Below are positions 15,501 to 29,488 of a stretch of DNA of 64,000 bases, piece after piece. The DNA is taken from positions 15,123,282-15,187,281 of the forward strand of contig OX392536.1 in assembly GCA_947623455.1 (NCBI GenBank), written 5' to 3'. The notes under the pieces are model-generated. The model saw only the letters and a list, made by a program, of their open reading frames with translations, did no database searches and was not told the origin of the DNA. Source of the DNA: Mimachlamys varia (lineage: Eukaryota; Mollusca; Bivalvia; Pectinida; Pectinidae). Each line of letters starts with the position of its first letter. Within the stretch, counting starts at the first letter, position 1. The translations under genes were made by a program, and so were the position numbers.

Positions 15501-18480
15501 GATTGATAATTTGTGCTGCAACGTTATCTGAACAACATCTCCTACATGATACGCTAGGGGGACATCGGATAACATCCCCAATAAAAGCCTGAGAGGCCGG
15601 GGTAGCAAATGCAAAGTAACGGCTACCGTGCCGGGCTGTGGCCAAAAAACATTTATAACTCTATCAAATCGACATAATTCAATCAATTTTCAACACAGAT
15701 TCATAATTTTTGCTGCTACGTTATCTAAACAACGTCTCCTACATGATTAACTAGTGAGACAGCGATTAACAACCCCGATAAAAGCCTGAGATGCCGAGGT
15801 GGCAAATGCAAAGTAACGGCTACCGTGCCGGGCTGTGGCCAAAAATCAATTCTAACTCTTCAAATCGACACAATGCAATCAATATTCAACACATGTTCAT
15901 AATTTTTGCTGCTACGTTATCTGAACAACATCTCCTACATGATAAGCTAGGGGGACAGCGATTAACATTCCCGATAAAAGCCTGAGATGCCGAGGTGGCA
16001 AATACAAAGTAACGGCTACCGTGCCGCGCTGTAGCCAAAAAATACAATTATAACTCTATTCAAATCGACATTATGCAATCAAATTTTCAACACAGATTCA
16101 TAATGTTTGATGCTACGTTATCTGCACAATACCTACGACATGATTAAGGTAGGGTGACAGGAGATAACATCCCCGATTAAAGCCTTGGAGGCAGGGGTGG
16201 CAAATATAAAGTAACGGTTACCGTGCCGCGCTGTAGCCAAAAACAATTATAACTCTATTCAAATCGACATTATTCAATCAATTTTCAACACAGATTCATA
16301 ATTTTTGATGCTACGTTATCTGCGCCATATTAACTATATGATTAGCTAGTGGGACATCGATTAACATCCCCAATAAAAGCCTGGAAGACCGGAGTGGCAA
16401 ATACAAAGTAACGGCTATCATGAAAGGATGTAGTCAAAAAATCAATTATAACATTCAAATCGACATCATTCAATCAATTATTGATACAGATTGATAATTT
16501 GTGCTGCAACGTTATCTGAACAACATCTCCTACATGATACGCTAGGGGGGACATCGATTAACATCCCCGATAAAAGCCTGGGAGGCCGGGGTAGCAAATG
16601 CAAAGTAACGGCTACCGTGCCGGGCTGTGGCCAAAAAACATTTATAACTCTATCAAATCGACATAATTCAATCAATTTTCAACACAGATTCATAATGTTT
16701 GATGCTACGTTATCTGCACAATGCCTACGACATGATTAAGGTAGGGTGACAGGAGATAACATCCCCGATTAAATCCTTGGAGGCAGGGGTGGCAAATATA
16801 AAGTAACGGCTATTATGAAAGGCTGTAGTCAAAAAATCAATTATAACTCCATTCAAATCGACATCATTCAATCAATTATTGATACAGATTCATAATTTGT
16901 GCTGCAACGTTATCTGAACAACATCTCCTACATGATAAGCTAGGGGGACATCGGATAACATCCCCGATAAAAGCCTGGGAGGCCGGGGTAGCAAATGCAA
17001 AGTAACGGCTACCGTGCCGGGCTGTGGCCAAAAAACATTTATAACTCTATCAAATCGACATAATTCAATCAATTTTCAACACAGATTCATAATTTTTGCT
17101 GCTACGTTATCTAAACAACGTCTCCTACATGATTAACTAGTGGGACAGCGATTAACAACCCCGATAAAAGCGTGAGATGCCGAGGTGGCAAATGCAAAGT
17201 AACGGCTACCGTGCCGCGCTGTAGCCAAAAAATACAATTATAACTCTATTCAAATCGACATTATTCAATCAATTTTCAACACAGATTCATAATGTTTGAT
17301 GCTACGTTATCTGCACAATACCTACGACATGATTAAGGTAGGGTGACAGGAGATAACATCCCCGATTAAAGCCTTGGAGGCAGGGGTGGCAAATACAAAG
17401 TAACGGCTATTATGAAAGGCTGTAGTCAAAAAATCAATTATAACTCTTCAAATCGACATCATTCAATCAATTATCGACACAGATTTATAATTTGTGCTGC
17501 TACGTTATCTAAACAACGTCTCCTACATGATTAACTAGTGGGACAGCGATTAACAACCCCGATAAAAGCCTGAGATGCCGAGGTGGCAAATACAAAGTAA
17601 CGGCTACCGTGCCGCGCTGTAGCCAAAAACAATTATAACTCTATTCAAATCGACATTATTCAATCAATTTTCAACACAATTCATAATTTTTGATGCTACG
17701 TTATCTGCGCCATATTAACTATATGATTAGCTAGTGGGACATCGATTAACATCCCCAATAAAAGCCTGGGAGGCCGGAGTGGCAAATACAAAGTAACGGC
17801 TATCATGAAAGGCTGTAGTCAAAAAATCAATTATAACATTCAAATCGACATAATTCAATCAATTTTCAACACAGATTCATAATTTTTGCTGCTACGTTAT
17901 CTAAACAACGTCTCCTACATGATTAACTAGTGGGACAGCGATTAACAACCCCGATAAAAGCCTGAGATGCCGAGGTGGCAAATGCAAAGTAACGGCTACC
18001 GTGCCGCGCTGTAGCCAAAAAATACAATTATAACTCTATTCAAATCGACATTATTCAATCAATTTTCAACACAGATTCATAATGTTTGATGCTACGTTAT
18101 CTGCACAATGCCTACGACATGATTAAGGTAGGGTGACAGGAGATAACATCCCCGATTAAATCCTTGGAGGCAGGGGTGGCAAATATAAAGTAACGGCTAT
18201 TATGAAAGGCTGTAGTCAAAAAATCAATTATAACTCCATTCAAATCGACATCATTCAATCAATTATTGATACAGATTCATAATTTGTGCTGCAACGTTAT
18301 CTGAACAACATCTCCTACATGATAAGCTAGGGGGACATCGGATAACATCCCCGATAAAAGCCTGGGAGGCCGGGGTAGCAAATGCAAAGTAACGGCTACC
18401 GTGCCGGGCTGTGGCCAAAAAACATTTATAACTCTATCAAATCGACATAATTCAATCAATTTTCAACACAGATTCATAAT
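11557..18480 (+). repeat. 6924-bp satellite superblock (35 monomers), copy 1
   Basis: Every landmark in this block recurs exactly 6924 bp downstream with no net indel: 12528/19452, 12929/19853, 13895/20819, 14916/21840, 15791/22715, 16478/23402, 16890/23814 and 18277/25201, including private variants such as the duplicated TTATCTTATCT at about 14727/21651. The translations of all these landmarks are identical between copies. Similarity begins near 11530 and ends at 18480, where copy 1 continues with GTTTGATGC and copy 2 with TTTTGCTGC. Inside the block is a further 1387-bp (seven-monomer) repeat, 16890 versus 18277. Confidence 0.93.
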
Positions 18481-21400
18481 GTTTGATGCTACGTTATCTG
18501 CACAATACCTACGACATGATTAAGGTAGGGTGACAGGAGATAACATCCCCGATTAAAGCCTTGGAGGCAGGGGTGGCAAATATAAAGTAACGGCTATTAT
18601 GAAAGGCTGTAGTCAAAAAATCAATTATAACTCTTCAAATCGACATCATTCAATCAATTATCGACAGAGATTTATAATTTGTGCTGCTACGTTATCTAAA
18701 CAACGTCTCCTTCATGATTAACTAGTGGGACAGCGATTAACAACCCCGATAAAAGCCTGAGATGCCGAGGTGGCAAATACAAAGTAACGGCTACCGTGCC
18801 GGGCTGTAGCCAAAAAATACAATTATAACTCTATTCAAATCGACATAATTCAATCAATTTTCAACACAGATTCATAATGTTTAATGCTACGTTATCTGCA
18901 CAATACCTACAACATGATTAAGCTAGGGTGACAGGAGATAACATCCCCGATTAAAGCCTGAGATGCCGAGGTGGCAAATACAAAGTAACGGCTACCGTTC
19001 CAGGCTGTAGCCAAAAAATACAATTATAACTCTATTCAAATCGACATAATTCAATCAATTTTCAACACAGATCCATAATTTTTGATGCTACATTATCTGC
19101 GCCATATTAACTATATGATTAGCTAGTGGGACATCGATTAACATCCCCAATAAAAGCCTGGGAGGCCAGGGTGGCAAATACAAAGTAACGGCTACCGTGC
19201 CGGGCTGTAGCAAAAAACAATTATAACTCTATTCAAATCGACATTATTCAATCAATTATCAACACAGATTCATAATGTTTGATGCTACGTTATCTGCACA
19301 ATACCTACAACATGATTAAGCTAGGGTGACAGGAGATAACATCCCCGATTAAAGCCTGGTAGGCCGGAGTGGCAAATACAAAGTAACGGCTATCATGAAA
19401 GGCTGAAGTCAAATAATCAATTATAACTCCATTCAAATCGACATCATTCAATCAATTATTGATACAGATTGATAATTTGTGCTGCAACGTTATCTGAACA
19501 ACATCTCCTACATGATAAGCTAGGGGGACATCGGATAACATCCCCGATAAAAGCCTGGGAGGCCGGGGTGGCAAATACAAAGTAACGGCTACCGTGCCGG
19601 GCTGTGGCCAAAAAACATGTATAACTCTATCAAATCGACATAATTCAATCAATTTTCAACACAGATTCATAATTTTTGCTGCTACGTTATCTAAACAACG
19701 TCTCCTACATGATTAACTAGTGGAACAGCGATTAACAATCCCGATAAAAGCGTGAGATGCCGAGGTGGCAAATACAAAGTAACGGCTACCGTGCCGGGCT
19801 GTAGCCAAAAAACAATTATAACTCTATTCAAATCGACACAGATTCATATTTTTTGCTGCCATGTTATCTGAACAACATCTCATACATGATTAGTTTAGGT
19901 GACAGGGGATACCACCCACGGTTAAAGCCTGGGAAGCCAGGGTGGCAAATACAAAGTAACGGCTACCGTGCCAGGCTTGAGCAAAAAAAAACAATTATAA
20001 CTCTATTCAAATCGACACAATGCAATCAATATTCAATACATGTTCATAATTTTTGCTGCTACGTTATCTGAACAACATCTCCTACATGATAAGCTAGGGG
20101 GATAGCGATTAACATTCCCGATAAAAGTTTGAGATGCCGAGGTGGCAAATACAAAGTAACGGCTACCGTGCCGGGCTGTAGCAAAAAACAATTATAACTC
20201 TATTCAAATCGACATTATTCAATCAATTATCAACACAGATTCATAATGTTTGATGCTACGTTATCTGCACAATACCTACGACATGATTAAGCTAGGGTGA
20301 CAGGAGATAACATCCCCGATTAAAGCCTCCGAGGCAGGGGTGGCAAATATAAAGTAACGGCTATTATGAAAGGCTGTAGTCAAAAAATCAATTATAACTC
20401 TTCAAATCGACATAATTCAATCAATTATCGACACAGATTTATAATTTGTGCTGCTACGTTATCTAAACAACGTCTCCTACATGATTAACTAGTGGGACAG
20501 CGATTAACAACCCCGATAAAAGCCTGAGATGCCGAGGTGGCAAATACAAAGTAACGGCTACCGTGCTGCGCTGTAGCAAAAAAACAATTATAACTCTATT
20601 CAAATCGACATTATTCAATCAATTTTCAACACAGATTCATAATGTTTGATGCTACGTTATCTGCACAATACCTACAACATGATTAAGCTAGGGTGACAGC
20701 AGATAACATCCCCGATTAAAGCCTGGGAGGCCGGAGTGGCATATACAAAGCAACGGCTATCATGAAAGGCTGTAGTCAAAAAATCAATTATAACTCCATT
20801 CAAATCGACATCATTCAATCAATTATTGATACAGATTGATAATTTGTGCTGCAACGTTATCTGAACAACATCTCCTACATGATAAGCTAGGGGGACATCG
20901 GATAACATCCCCGATAAAAGCCTGGGAGGCCGGGGTAACAAATGCAAAGTAACGGCTACCGTGCCGGGCTGTGGCCAAAAAACATTTATAACTCTATCAA
21001 ATCGACATAATTCAATCAATTTTCAACACAGATTCATAATTTTTGCTGCTACGTTATCTAAACAACCTCTCCTACATGATTAACTAGTGAGACAGCGATT
21101 AACAACCCCGATAAAAGCGTGAGATGCCGAGGTGGCAAATACAAAGTAACGGCTACCGTGCCGCGCTGTAGCCAAAAAACAATTATAACTCTATTCAAAT
21201 CGACATTATTCAATCAATTTTCAACACATATTCATAATGTTTGATGCTACGTTATCTGCACAATACCTACGACATGATTAAGGTAGGGTGACAGGAGATA
21301 ACATCCCCGATTAAAGCCTTGGAGGCAGGGGTGGCAAATATAAAGTAACGGCTATTATGAAAGGCTGTAGTCAAAAAATCAATTATAACTCTTCAAATCG

Positions 21401-24400
21401 ACATCATTCAATCAATTTTCAACACAGATTTATAATTTGTGCTGCTACGTTATCTAAACAACGTCTCCTACATGATTAACTAGTGGGACAGCGATTAACA
21501 AACCCGATAAAAGCCTGAGATGCCGAGGTGGCAAATACAAAGTAACGGCTACCGTGCCGCGCTGTAGCCAAAAAAACAATTATAACTCAATTCAAATCGA
21601 CATAATTCAATCAATTTTCAACACAGATTCATAATGTTTGATGCTACGTTATCTTATCTGCACAATACCTACGACATGATTAACAAGTGGGACAGCGATT
21701 AACATCCCCGATAAAAGCCTGAGATGCCGGGGTGGCAAATACAAAGTAACGGCTACCGTGCCGGGTTGTAGCAAAATACAATTATAACTCTATTCAAATC
21801 GACATAATTCAATCAATTTTCAACACAGATTCATAATTTTTGCTGCCATGTTATCTGAACAATATCTCATACATGATTAGCTTAGGTGACAGGGGATACC
21901 ACCCACGGTTAAAGCCTGGGAGGCCAGGGTGGCAAATACAAAGTAACGGCTACCGTGCCAGGCTTGAGCAAAAAAAAACAATTATAACTCTATTCAAATC
22001 GACACAATGCAATCAATATTCAACACATGTTCATAATTTTTGCTGCTACGTTATCTGAACAACATCTCCTAAATGATAAGCTAGGGGGACAGCGATTAAC
22101 ATCCCCAATAAAAGCCTGGGAGGCCAGGGTGGCAAATACAAAGTAACGGCTACCGTGCCGGGCTGAAGCAAAAAACAATTATAACTCTATTCAAATCGAC
22201 ATTATTCAATCAATTATCAACACAGATTCATAATGTTTGATGCTACGTTATCTGCACAATACCTACAACATGATTAAGCTAGGGTGACAGGAGATAACAT
22301 CCCCGATTAAAGCCTGGGAGGCCGGAGTGGCAAATACAAAGTAACGGCTATCATGAAAGGCTGTAGTCAAAAAATCAATTATAACTCCATTCAAATCGAC
22401 ATCATTCAATCAATTATTGATACAGATTGATAATTTGTGCTGCAACGTTATCTGAACAACATCTCCTACATGATACGCTAGGGGGACATCGGATAACATC
22501 CCCAATAAAAGCCTGAGAGGCCGGGGTAGCAAATGCAAAGTAACGGCTACCGTGCCGGGCTGTGGCCAAAAAACATTTATAACTCTATCAAATCGACATA
22601 ATTCAATCAATTTTCAACACAGATTCATAATTTTTGCTGCTACGTTATCTAAACAACGTCTCCTACATGATTAACTAGTGAGACAGCGATTAACAACCCC
22701 GATAAAAGCCTGAGATGCCGAGGTGGCAAATGCAAAGTAACGGCTACCGTGCCGGGCTGTGGCCAAAAATCAATTCTAACTCTTCAAATCGACACAATGC
22801 AATCAATATTCAACACATGTTCATAATTTTTGCTGCTACGTTATCTGAACAACATCTCCTACATGATAAGCTAGGGGGACAGCGATTAACATTCCCGATA
22901 AAAGCCTGAGATGCCGAGGTGGCAAATACAAAGTAACGGCTACCGTGCCGCGCTGTAGCCAAAAAATACAATTATAACTCTATTCAAATCGACATTATGC
23001 AATCAAATTTTCAACACAGATTCATAATGTTTGATGCTACGTTATCTGCACAATACCTACGACATGATTAAGGTAGGGTGACAGGAGATAACATCCCCGA
23101 TTAAAGCCTTGGAGGCAGGGGTGGCAAATATAAAGTAACGGTTACCGTGCCGCGCTGTAGCCAAAAACAATTATAACTCTATTCAAATCGACATTATTCA
23201 ATCAATTTTCAACACAGATTCATAATTTTTGATGCTACGTTATCTGCGCCATATTAACTATATGATTAGCTAGTGGGACATCGATTAACATCCCCAATAA
23301 AAGCCTGGAAGACCGGAGTGGCAAATACAAAGTAACGGCTATCATGAAAGGATGTAGTCAAAAAATCAATTATAACATTCAAATCGACATCATTCAATCA
23401 ATTATTGATACAGATTGATAATTTGTGCTGCAACGTTATCTGAACAACATCTCCTACATGATACGCTAGGGGGGACATCGATTAACATCCCCGATAAAAG
23501 CCTGGGAGGCCGGGGTAGCAAATGCAAAGTAACGGCTACCGTGCCGGGCTGTGGCCAAAAAACATTTATAACTCTATCAAATCGACATAATTCAATCAAT
23601 TTTCAACACAGATTCATAATGTTTGATGCTACGTTATCTGCACAATGCCTACGACATGATTAAGGTAGGGTGACAGGAGATAACATCCCCGATTAAATCC
23701 TTGGAGGCAGGGGTGGCAAATATAAAGTAACGGCTATTATGAAAGGCTGTAGTCAAAAAATCAATTATAACTCCATTCAAATCGACATCATTCAATCAAT
23801 TATTGATACAGATTCATAATTTGTGCTGCAACGTTATCTGAACAACATCTCCTACATGATAAGCTAGGGGGACATCGGATAACATCCCCGATAAAAGCCT
23901 GGGAGGCCGGGGTAGCAAATGCAAAGTAACGGCTACCGTGCCGGGCTGTGGCCAAAAAACATTTATAACTCTATCAAATCGACATAATTCAATCAATTTT
24001 CAACACAGATTCATAATTTTTGCTGCTACGTTATCTAAACAACGTCTCCTACATGATTAACTAGTGGGACAGCGATTAACAACCCCGATAAAAGCGTGAG
24101 ATGCCGAGGTGGCAAATGCAAAGTAACGGCTACCGTGCCGCGCTGTAGCCAAAAAATACAATTATAACTCTATTCAAATCGACATTATTCAATCAATTTT
24201 CAACACAGATTCATAATGTTTGATGCTACGTTATCTGCACAATACCTACGACATGATTAAGGTAGGGTGACAGGAGATAACATCCCCGATTAAAGCCTTG
24301 GAGGCAGGGGTGGCAAATACAAAGTAACGGCTATTATGAAAGGCTGTAGTCAAAAAATCAATTATAACTCTTCAAATCGACATCATTCAATCAATTATCG

Positions 24401-25404
24401 ACACAGATTTATAATTTGTGCTGCTACGTTATCTAAACAACGTCTCCTACATGATTAACTAGTGGGACAGCGATTAACAACCCCGATAAAAGCCTGAGAT
24501 GCCGAGGTGGCAAATACAAAGTAACGGCTACCGTGCCGCGCTGTAGCCAAAAACAATTATAACTCTATTCAAATCGACATTATTCAATCAATTTTCAACA
24601 CAATTCATAATTTTTGATGCTACGTTATCTGCGCCATATTAACTATATGATTAGCTAGTGGGACATCGATTAACATCCCCAATAAAAGCCTGGGAGGCCG
24701 GAGTGGCAAATACAAAGTAACGGCTATCATGAAAGGCTGTAGTCAAAAAATCAATTATAACATTCAAATCGACATAATTCAATCAATTTTCAACACAGAT
24801 TCATAATTTTTGCTGCTACGTTATCTAAACAACGTCTCCTACATGATTAACTAGTGGGACAGCGATTAACAACCCCGATAAAAGCCTGAGATGCCGAGGT
24901 GGCAAATGCAAAGTAACGGCTACCGTGCCGCGCTGTAGCCAAAAAATACAATTATAACTCTATTCAAATCGACATTATTCAATCAATTTTCAACACAGAT
25001 TCATAATGTTTGATGCTACGTTATCTGCACAATGCCTACGACATGATTAAGGTAGGGTGACAGGAGATAACATCCCCGATTAAATCCTTGGAGGCAGGGG
25101 TGGCAAATATAAAGTAACGGCTATTATGAAAGGCTGTAGTCAAAAAATCAATTATAACTCCATTCAAATCGACATCATTCAATCAATTATTGATACAGAT
25201 TCATAATTTGTGCTGCAACGTTATCTGAACAACATCTCCTACATGATAAGCTAGGGGGACATCGGATAACATCCCCGATAAAAGCCTGGGAGGCCGGGGT
25301 AGCAAATGCAAAGTAACGGCTACCGTGCCGGGCTGTGGCCAAAAAACATTTATAACTCTATCAAATCGACATAATTCAATCAATTTTCAACACAGATTCA
25401 TAAT
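18481..25404 (+). repeat. 6924-bp satellite superblock, copy 2, directly adjacent
   Basis: It follows copy 1 head to tail with no spacer and no net length change. Such identity over about 6.9 kb implies a very recent unequal exchange or gene conversion, or else an assembly duplication. The sequence alone cannot separate these. Confidence 0.93.
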
Positions 25405-27774
25405 TTTTGCTGCTACGTTATCTAAACAACGTCTCCTACATGATTAACTAGTGGGACAGCGATTAACAACCCCGATAAAAGCCTGAGATGCCGAGGTGGC
25501 AAATGCAAAGTAACGGCTACCGTGCCGGGCTGTGGCCAAAAATCAATTATAACTCTTCAAATCGACACAATGCAATCAATATTCAACACATGTTCATAAT
25601 GTTTGCTGCTACGTTATCTGAACAACATCTCCTACATGATAAGCTAGGGGGACAGCGATTAACATTCCCGATAAAAGCCTGAGATGCCGAGGTGGCAAAT
25701 ACAAAGTAACGGCTACCGTGCCGCGCTGTAGCCAAAAAACAATTATAACTCTATTCAAATCGACATTATTCAATCAATTTTCAACACAGATTCATAATGT
25801 TTGATGCTACGTTATCTGCACAATACCTACGACATGATTAAGGTAGGGTGACAGGTGAAAACATCCCCGATTACAGCCTTGGGGGCAGGGGTGGCAAATA
25901 TAAAGTAACGGCTATTATGAAAGGCTGTAGTCAAAAAATCAATTATAACTCCATTCAAATCGACATCATTCAATCAATTATTGATACAGATTGATAATTT
26001 GTGCTGCAACGTTATCTGAACAACATCTCCTACATGATAAGCTAGGGGGACATCGGATAACATCCCCGATAAAAGCCTGGGAGGCCGGGGTAGCAAATGC
26101 AAAGTAACGGCTACCGTGCCGGGCTGTGGCCAAAAAACATTTATAACTCTATCAAATCGACATAATTCAATCAATTTTCAACACAGATTCATAATTTTTG
26201 CTGCTACGTTATCTAAACAACGTCTCCTACATGATTAACTAGTGGGACAGCGATTAACAACCCCGATAAAAGCGTGAGATGCCGAGGTGGCAAATGCAAA
26301 GTAACGGCTACCGTGCCGCGCTGTAGCCAAAAAATACAATTATAACTCTATTCAAATCGACATTATTCAATCAATTTTCAACACAGATTCATAATGTTTG
26401 ATGCTACGTTATCTGCACAATACCTACGACATGATTAAGGTAGGGTGACAGGAGATAACATCCCCGATTAAAGCCTTGGAGGCAGGGGTGGCAAATACAA
26501 AGTAACGGCTATTATGAAAGGCTGTAGTCAAAAAATCAATTATAACTCTTCAAATCGACATCATTCAATCAATTATCGACACAGATTTATAATTTGTGCT
26601 GCTACGTTATCTAAACAACGTCTCCTACATGATTAACTAGTGGGACAGCGATTAACAACCCCGATAAAAGCCTGAGATGCCGAGGTGGCAAATACAAAGT
26701 AACGGCTACCGTGCCGCGCTGTAGCCAAAAACAATTATAACTCTATTCAAATCGACATTATTCAATCAATTTTCAACACAATTCATAATTTTTGATGCTA
26801 CGTTATCTGCGCCATATTAACTATATGATTAGCTAGTGGGACATCGATTAACATCCCCAATAAAAGCCTGGGAGGCCGGAGTGGCAAATACAAAGTAACG
26901 GCTATCATGAAAGGCTGTAGTCAAAAAATCAATTATAACATTCAAATCGACATAATTCAATCAATTTTCAACACAGATTCATAATTTTTGCTGCTACGTT
27001 ATCTAAACAACGTCTCCTACATGATTAACTAGTGGGACAGCGATTAACAACCCCGATAAAAGCCTGAGATGCCGAGGTGGCAAATGCAAAGTAACGGCTA
27101 CCGTGCCGGGCTGTGGCCAAAAATCAATTATAACTCTTCAAATCGACACAATGCAATCAATATTCAACACATGTTCATAATGTTTGCTGCTACGTTATCT
27201 GAACAACATCTCCTACATGATAAGCTAGGGGGACAGCGATTAACATTCCCGATAAAAGCCTGAGATGCCGAGGTGGCAAATACAAAGTAACGGCTACCGT
27301 GCCGCGCTGTAGCCAAAAAACAATTATAACTCTATTCAAATCGACATTATTCAATCAATTTTCAACACAGATTCATAATGTTTGATGCTACGTTATCTGC
27401 ACAATACCTACGACATGATTAAGGTAGGGTGACAGGTGAAAACATCCCCGATTACAGCCTTGGAGGCAGGGGTGGCAAATATAAAGTAACGGCTATTATG
27501 AAAGGCTGTAGTCAAAAAATCAATTATAACTCCATTCAAATCGACATCATTCAATCAATTATTGATACAGATTGATAATTTGTGCTGCAACGTTATCTGA
27601 ACAACATCTCCTACATGATAAGCTAGGGGGACATCGGATAACATCCCCGATAAAAGCCTGGGAGGCCGGGGTAGCAAATGCAAAGTAACGGCTACCGTGC
27701 CGGGCTGTGGCCAAAAAACATTTATAACTCTATCAAATCGACATAATTCAATCAATTTTCAACACAGATTCATA
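25405..27774 (+). repeat. 1581-bp satellite block (8 monomers), 1.5 copies
   Basis: Landmarks at 25488 and 25974 recur at 27069 and 27555, an offset of 1581 bp. Rare variants are shared: GACAGGTGAAAACATCC near 25850/27431 and CATAATGTTTGCTGC near 25597/27178. The intervening stretch from about 26186 to 26985 matches 24005-24804 of the 6924-bp block, so the region is a mosaic of earlier blocks. Confidence 0.8.
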
Positions 27775-29488
27775 ATTTTTGATGCTACGTTATCTGCACA
27801 ATACCTACGACATGATTAAGGTAGGGTGACAGGAGATAACATCCCCGATTAAAGCCTTGGAGGCAGGGGTGGCAAATATAAAGTAACGGCTATTATGAAA
27901 GGCTGTAGTCAAAAAATCAATTATAACTCCATTCAAATCGACATCATTCAATCAATTATTGATACAGATTCATAATTTGTGCTGCAACGTTATCTGAACA
28001 ACATCTCCTACATGATAAGCTAGGGGGACATCGGATAACATCCCCGATAAAAGCCTGGGAGGCCGGGGTAGCAAATGCAAAGTAACGGCTACCGTGCCGG
28101 GCTGTGGCCAAAAAACATTTATAACTCTATCAAATCGACATAATTCAATCAATTTTCAACACAGATTCATAATTTTTGCTGCTACGTTATCTAAACAACG
28201 TCTCCTACATGATTAACTAGTGAGACAGCGATTAACAACCCCGATAAAAGCGTGAGATGCCGAGGTGGCAAATACAAAGTAACGGCTACCGTGCCGCGCT
28301 GTAGCCAAAAAACAATTATAACTCTATTCAAATCGACATTATTCAATCAATTTTCAACACAGATTCATAATGTTTGATGCTACGTTATCAGCACAATACC
28401 TACGACATGATTAAGGTAGGGTGACAGGAGATAACATCCCCGATTAAAGCCTTGGAGGCAGGGGTGGCAAATACAAAGTAACGGCTATTATGAAAGGCTG
28501 TAGTCAAAAAATCAATTATAACTCTTCAAATCGACATAATTCAATCAATTATCGACACAGATTTATAATTTGTGCTGCTACGTTATTTAAACAACGTCTC
28601 CTACATGATTAACTAGTGGGACAGCGATTAACAACCCCGATAAAAGCCTGAGATGTCGGCAAATACAAAGTAACGGCTACCGTTCCAGGCTGTAGCCAAA
28701 AAACACAATTATAACTCAATTCAAAAGGACATAATTCAATCAATTTTCAACACAGATTCATAATTTTTGATGCTACGTTATCTGCGCCATATTAACTATA
28801 TGATTAGCTAGTGGGACATCGATTAACATCCCCAATAAAAGCCTGGGAAGCCAGGGTGGCAAATACAAAGTAACGGCTACCGTGCCGGGCTGTGGCCAAA
28901 AAACATTTATAACTCTATTCAAATCGACATTATTCAATCACTTTTCAACACAGATTCATAATGTTTGATGCTACGTTATCTTAACAAACAACGTCTCCTA
29001 CATGATTAACAAATGGGACAGCGAGTAACATCCCCGTTAAAAGCCTGGGAGGCCGGGGTGGCAAATACAAAGTAACGGCTACCGTGCCGGGGCTGTGGCC
29101 AAAAAACATTTATAACTCTATCAAATCGACATAATTCAATCAATTTTCAACACAGATTCATAATTTTTGCTGCTACGTTATCTAAACAACGTCTCCTACA
29201 TGATTAACTAGTGGGAGAGCGATTAACAACCCCGATAAAAGCCTGAGATGCCGAGGTGGCAAATACAATGTAACGGCTACCGTGCCGGGCTGTAGCCAAA
29301 AAACAATTATAACTCTATTCAAATCGACATTATTCAATCAATTTTCAACACAGATTCATAATGTTTGATGCTACGTTATCTTAACAAACAACGTCTCCTA
29401 CATGATTAACAAATGGGACAGCGAGTAACATCCCCGATAAAAGCTTGAGATGCCGGGGTGGCAAATACAAAGTAACGGCTACCGTGCC

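Noticed and set aside
9771..23663. Plus-strand frames of 64-82 codons in the satellite
   Set aside because: Same reason: repeat-driven open frames copied with the 2962-bp and 6924-bp blocks.
1837..28152. Recurring 60-66 codon minus-strand frames in E-type satellite monomers
   Set aside because: They are the same satellite segment read again. They lack ATG starts, are broken by the 1-4 bp length changes between monomers, and are absent from other monomer types. No sign of protein-level selection.
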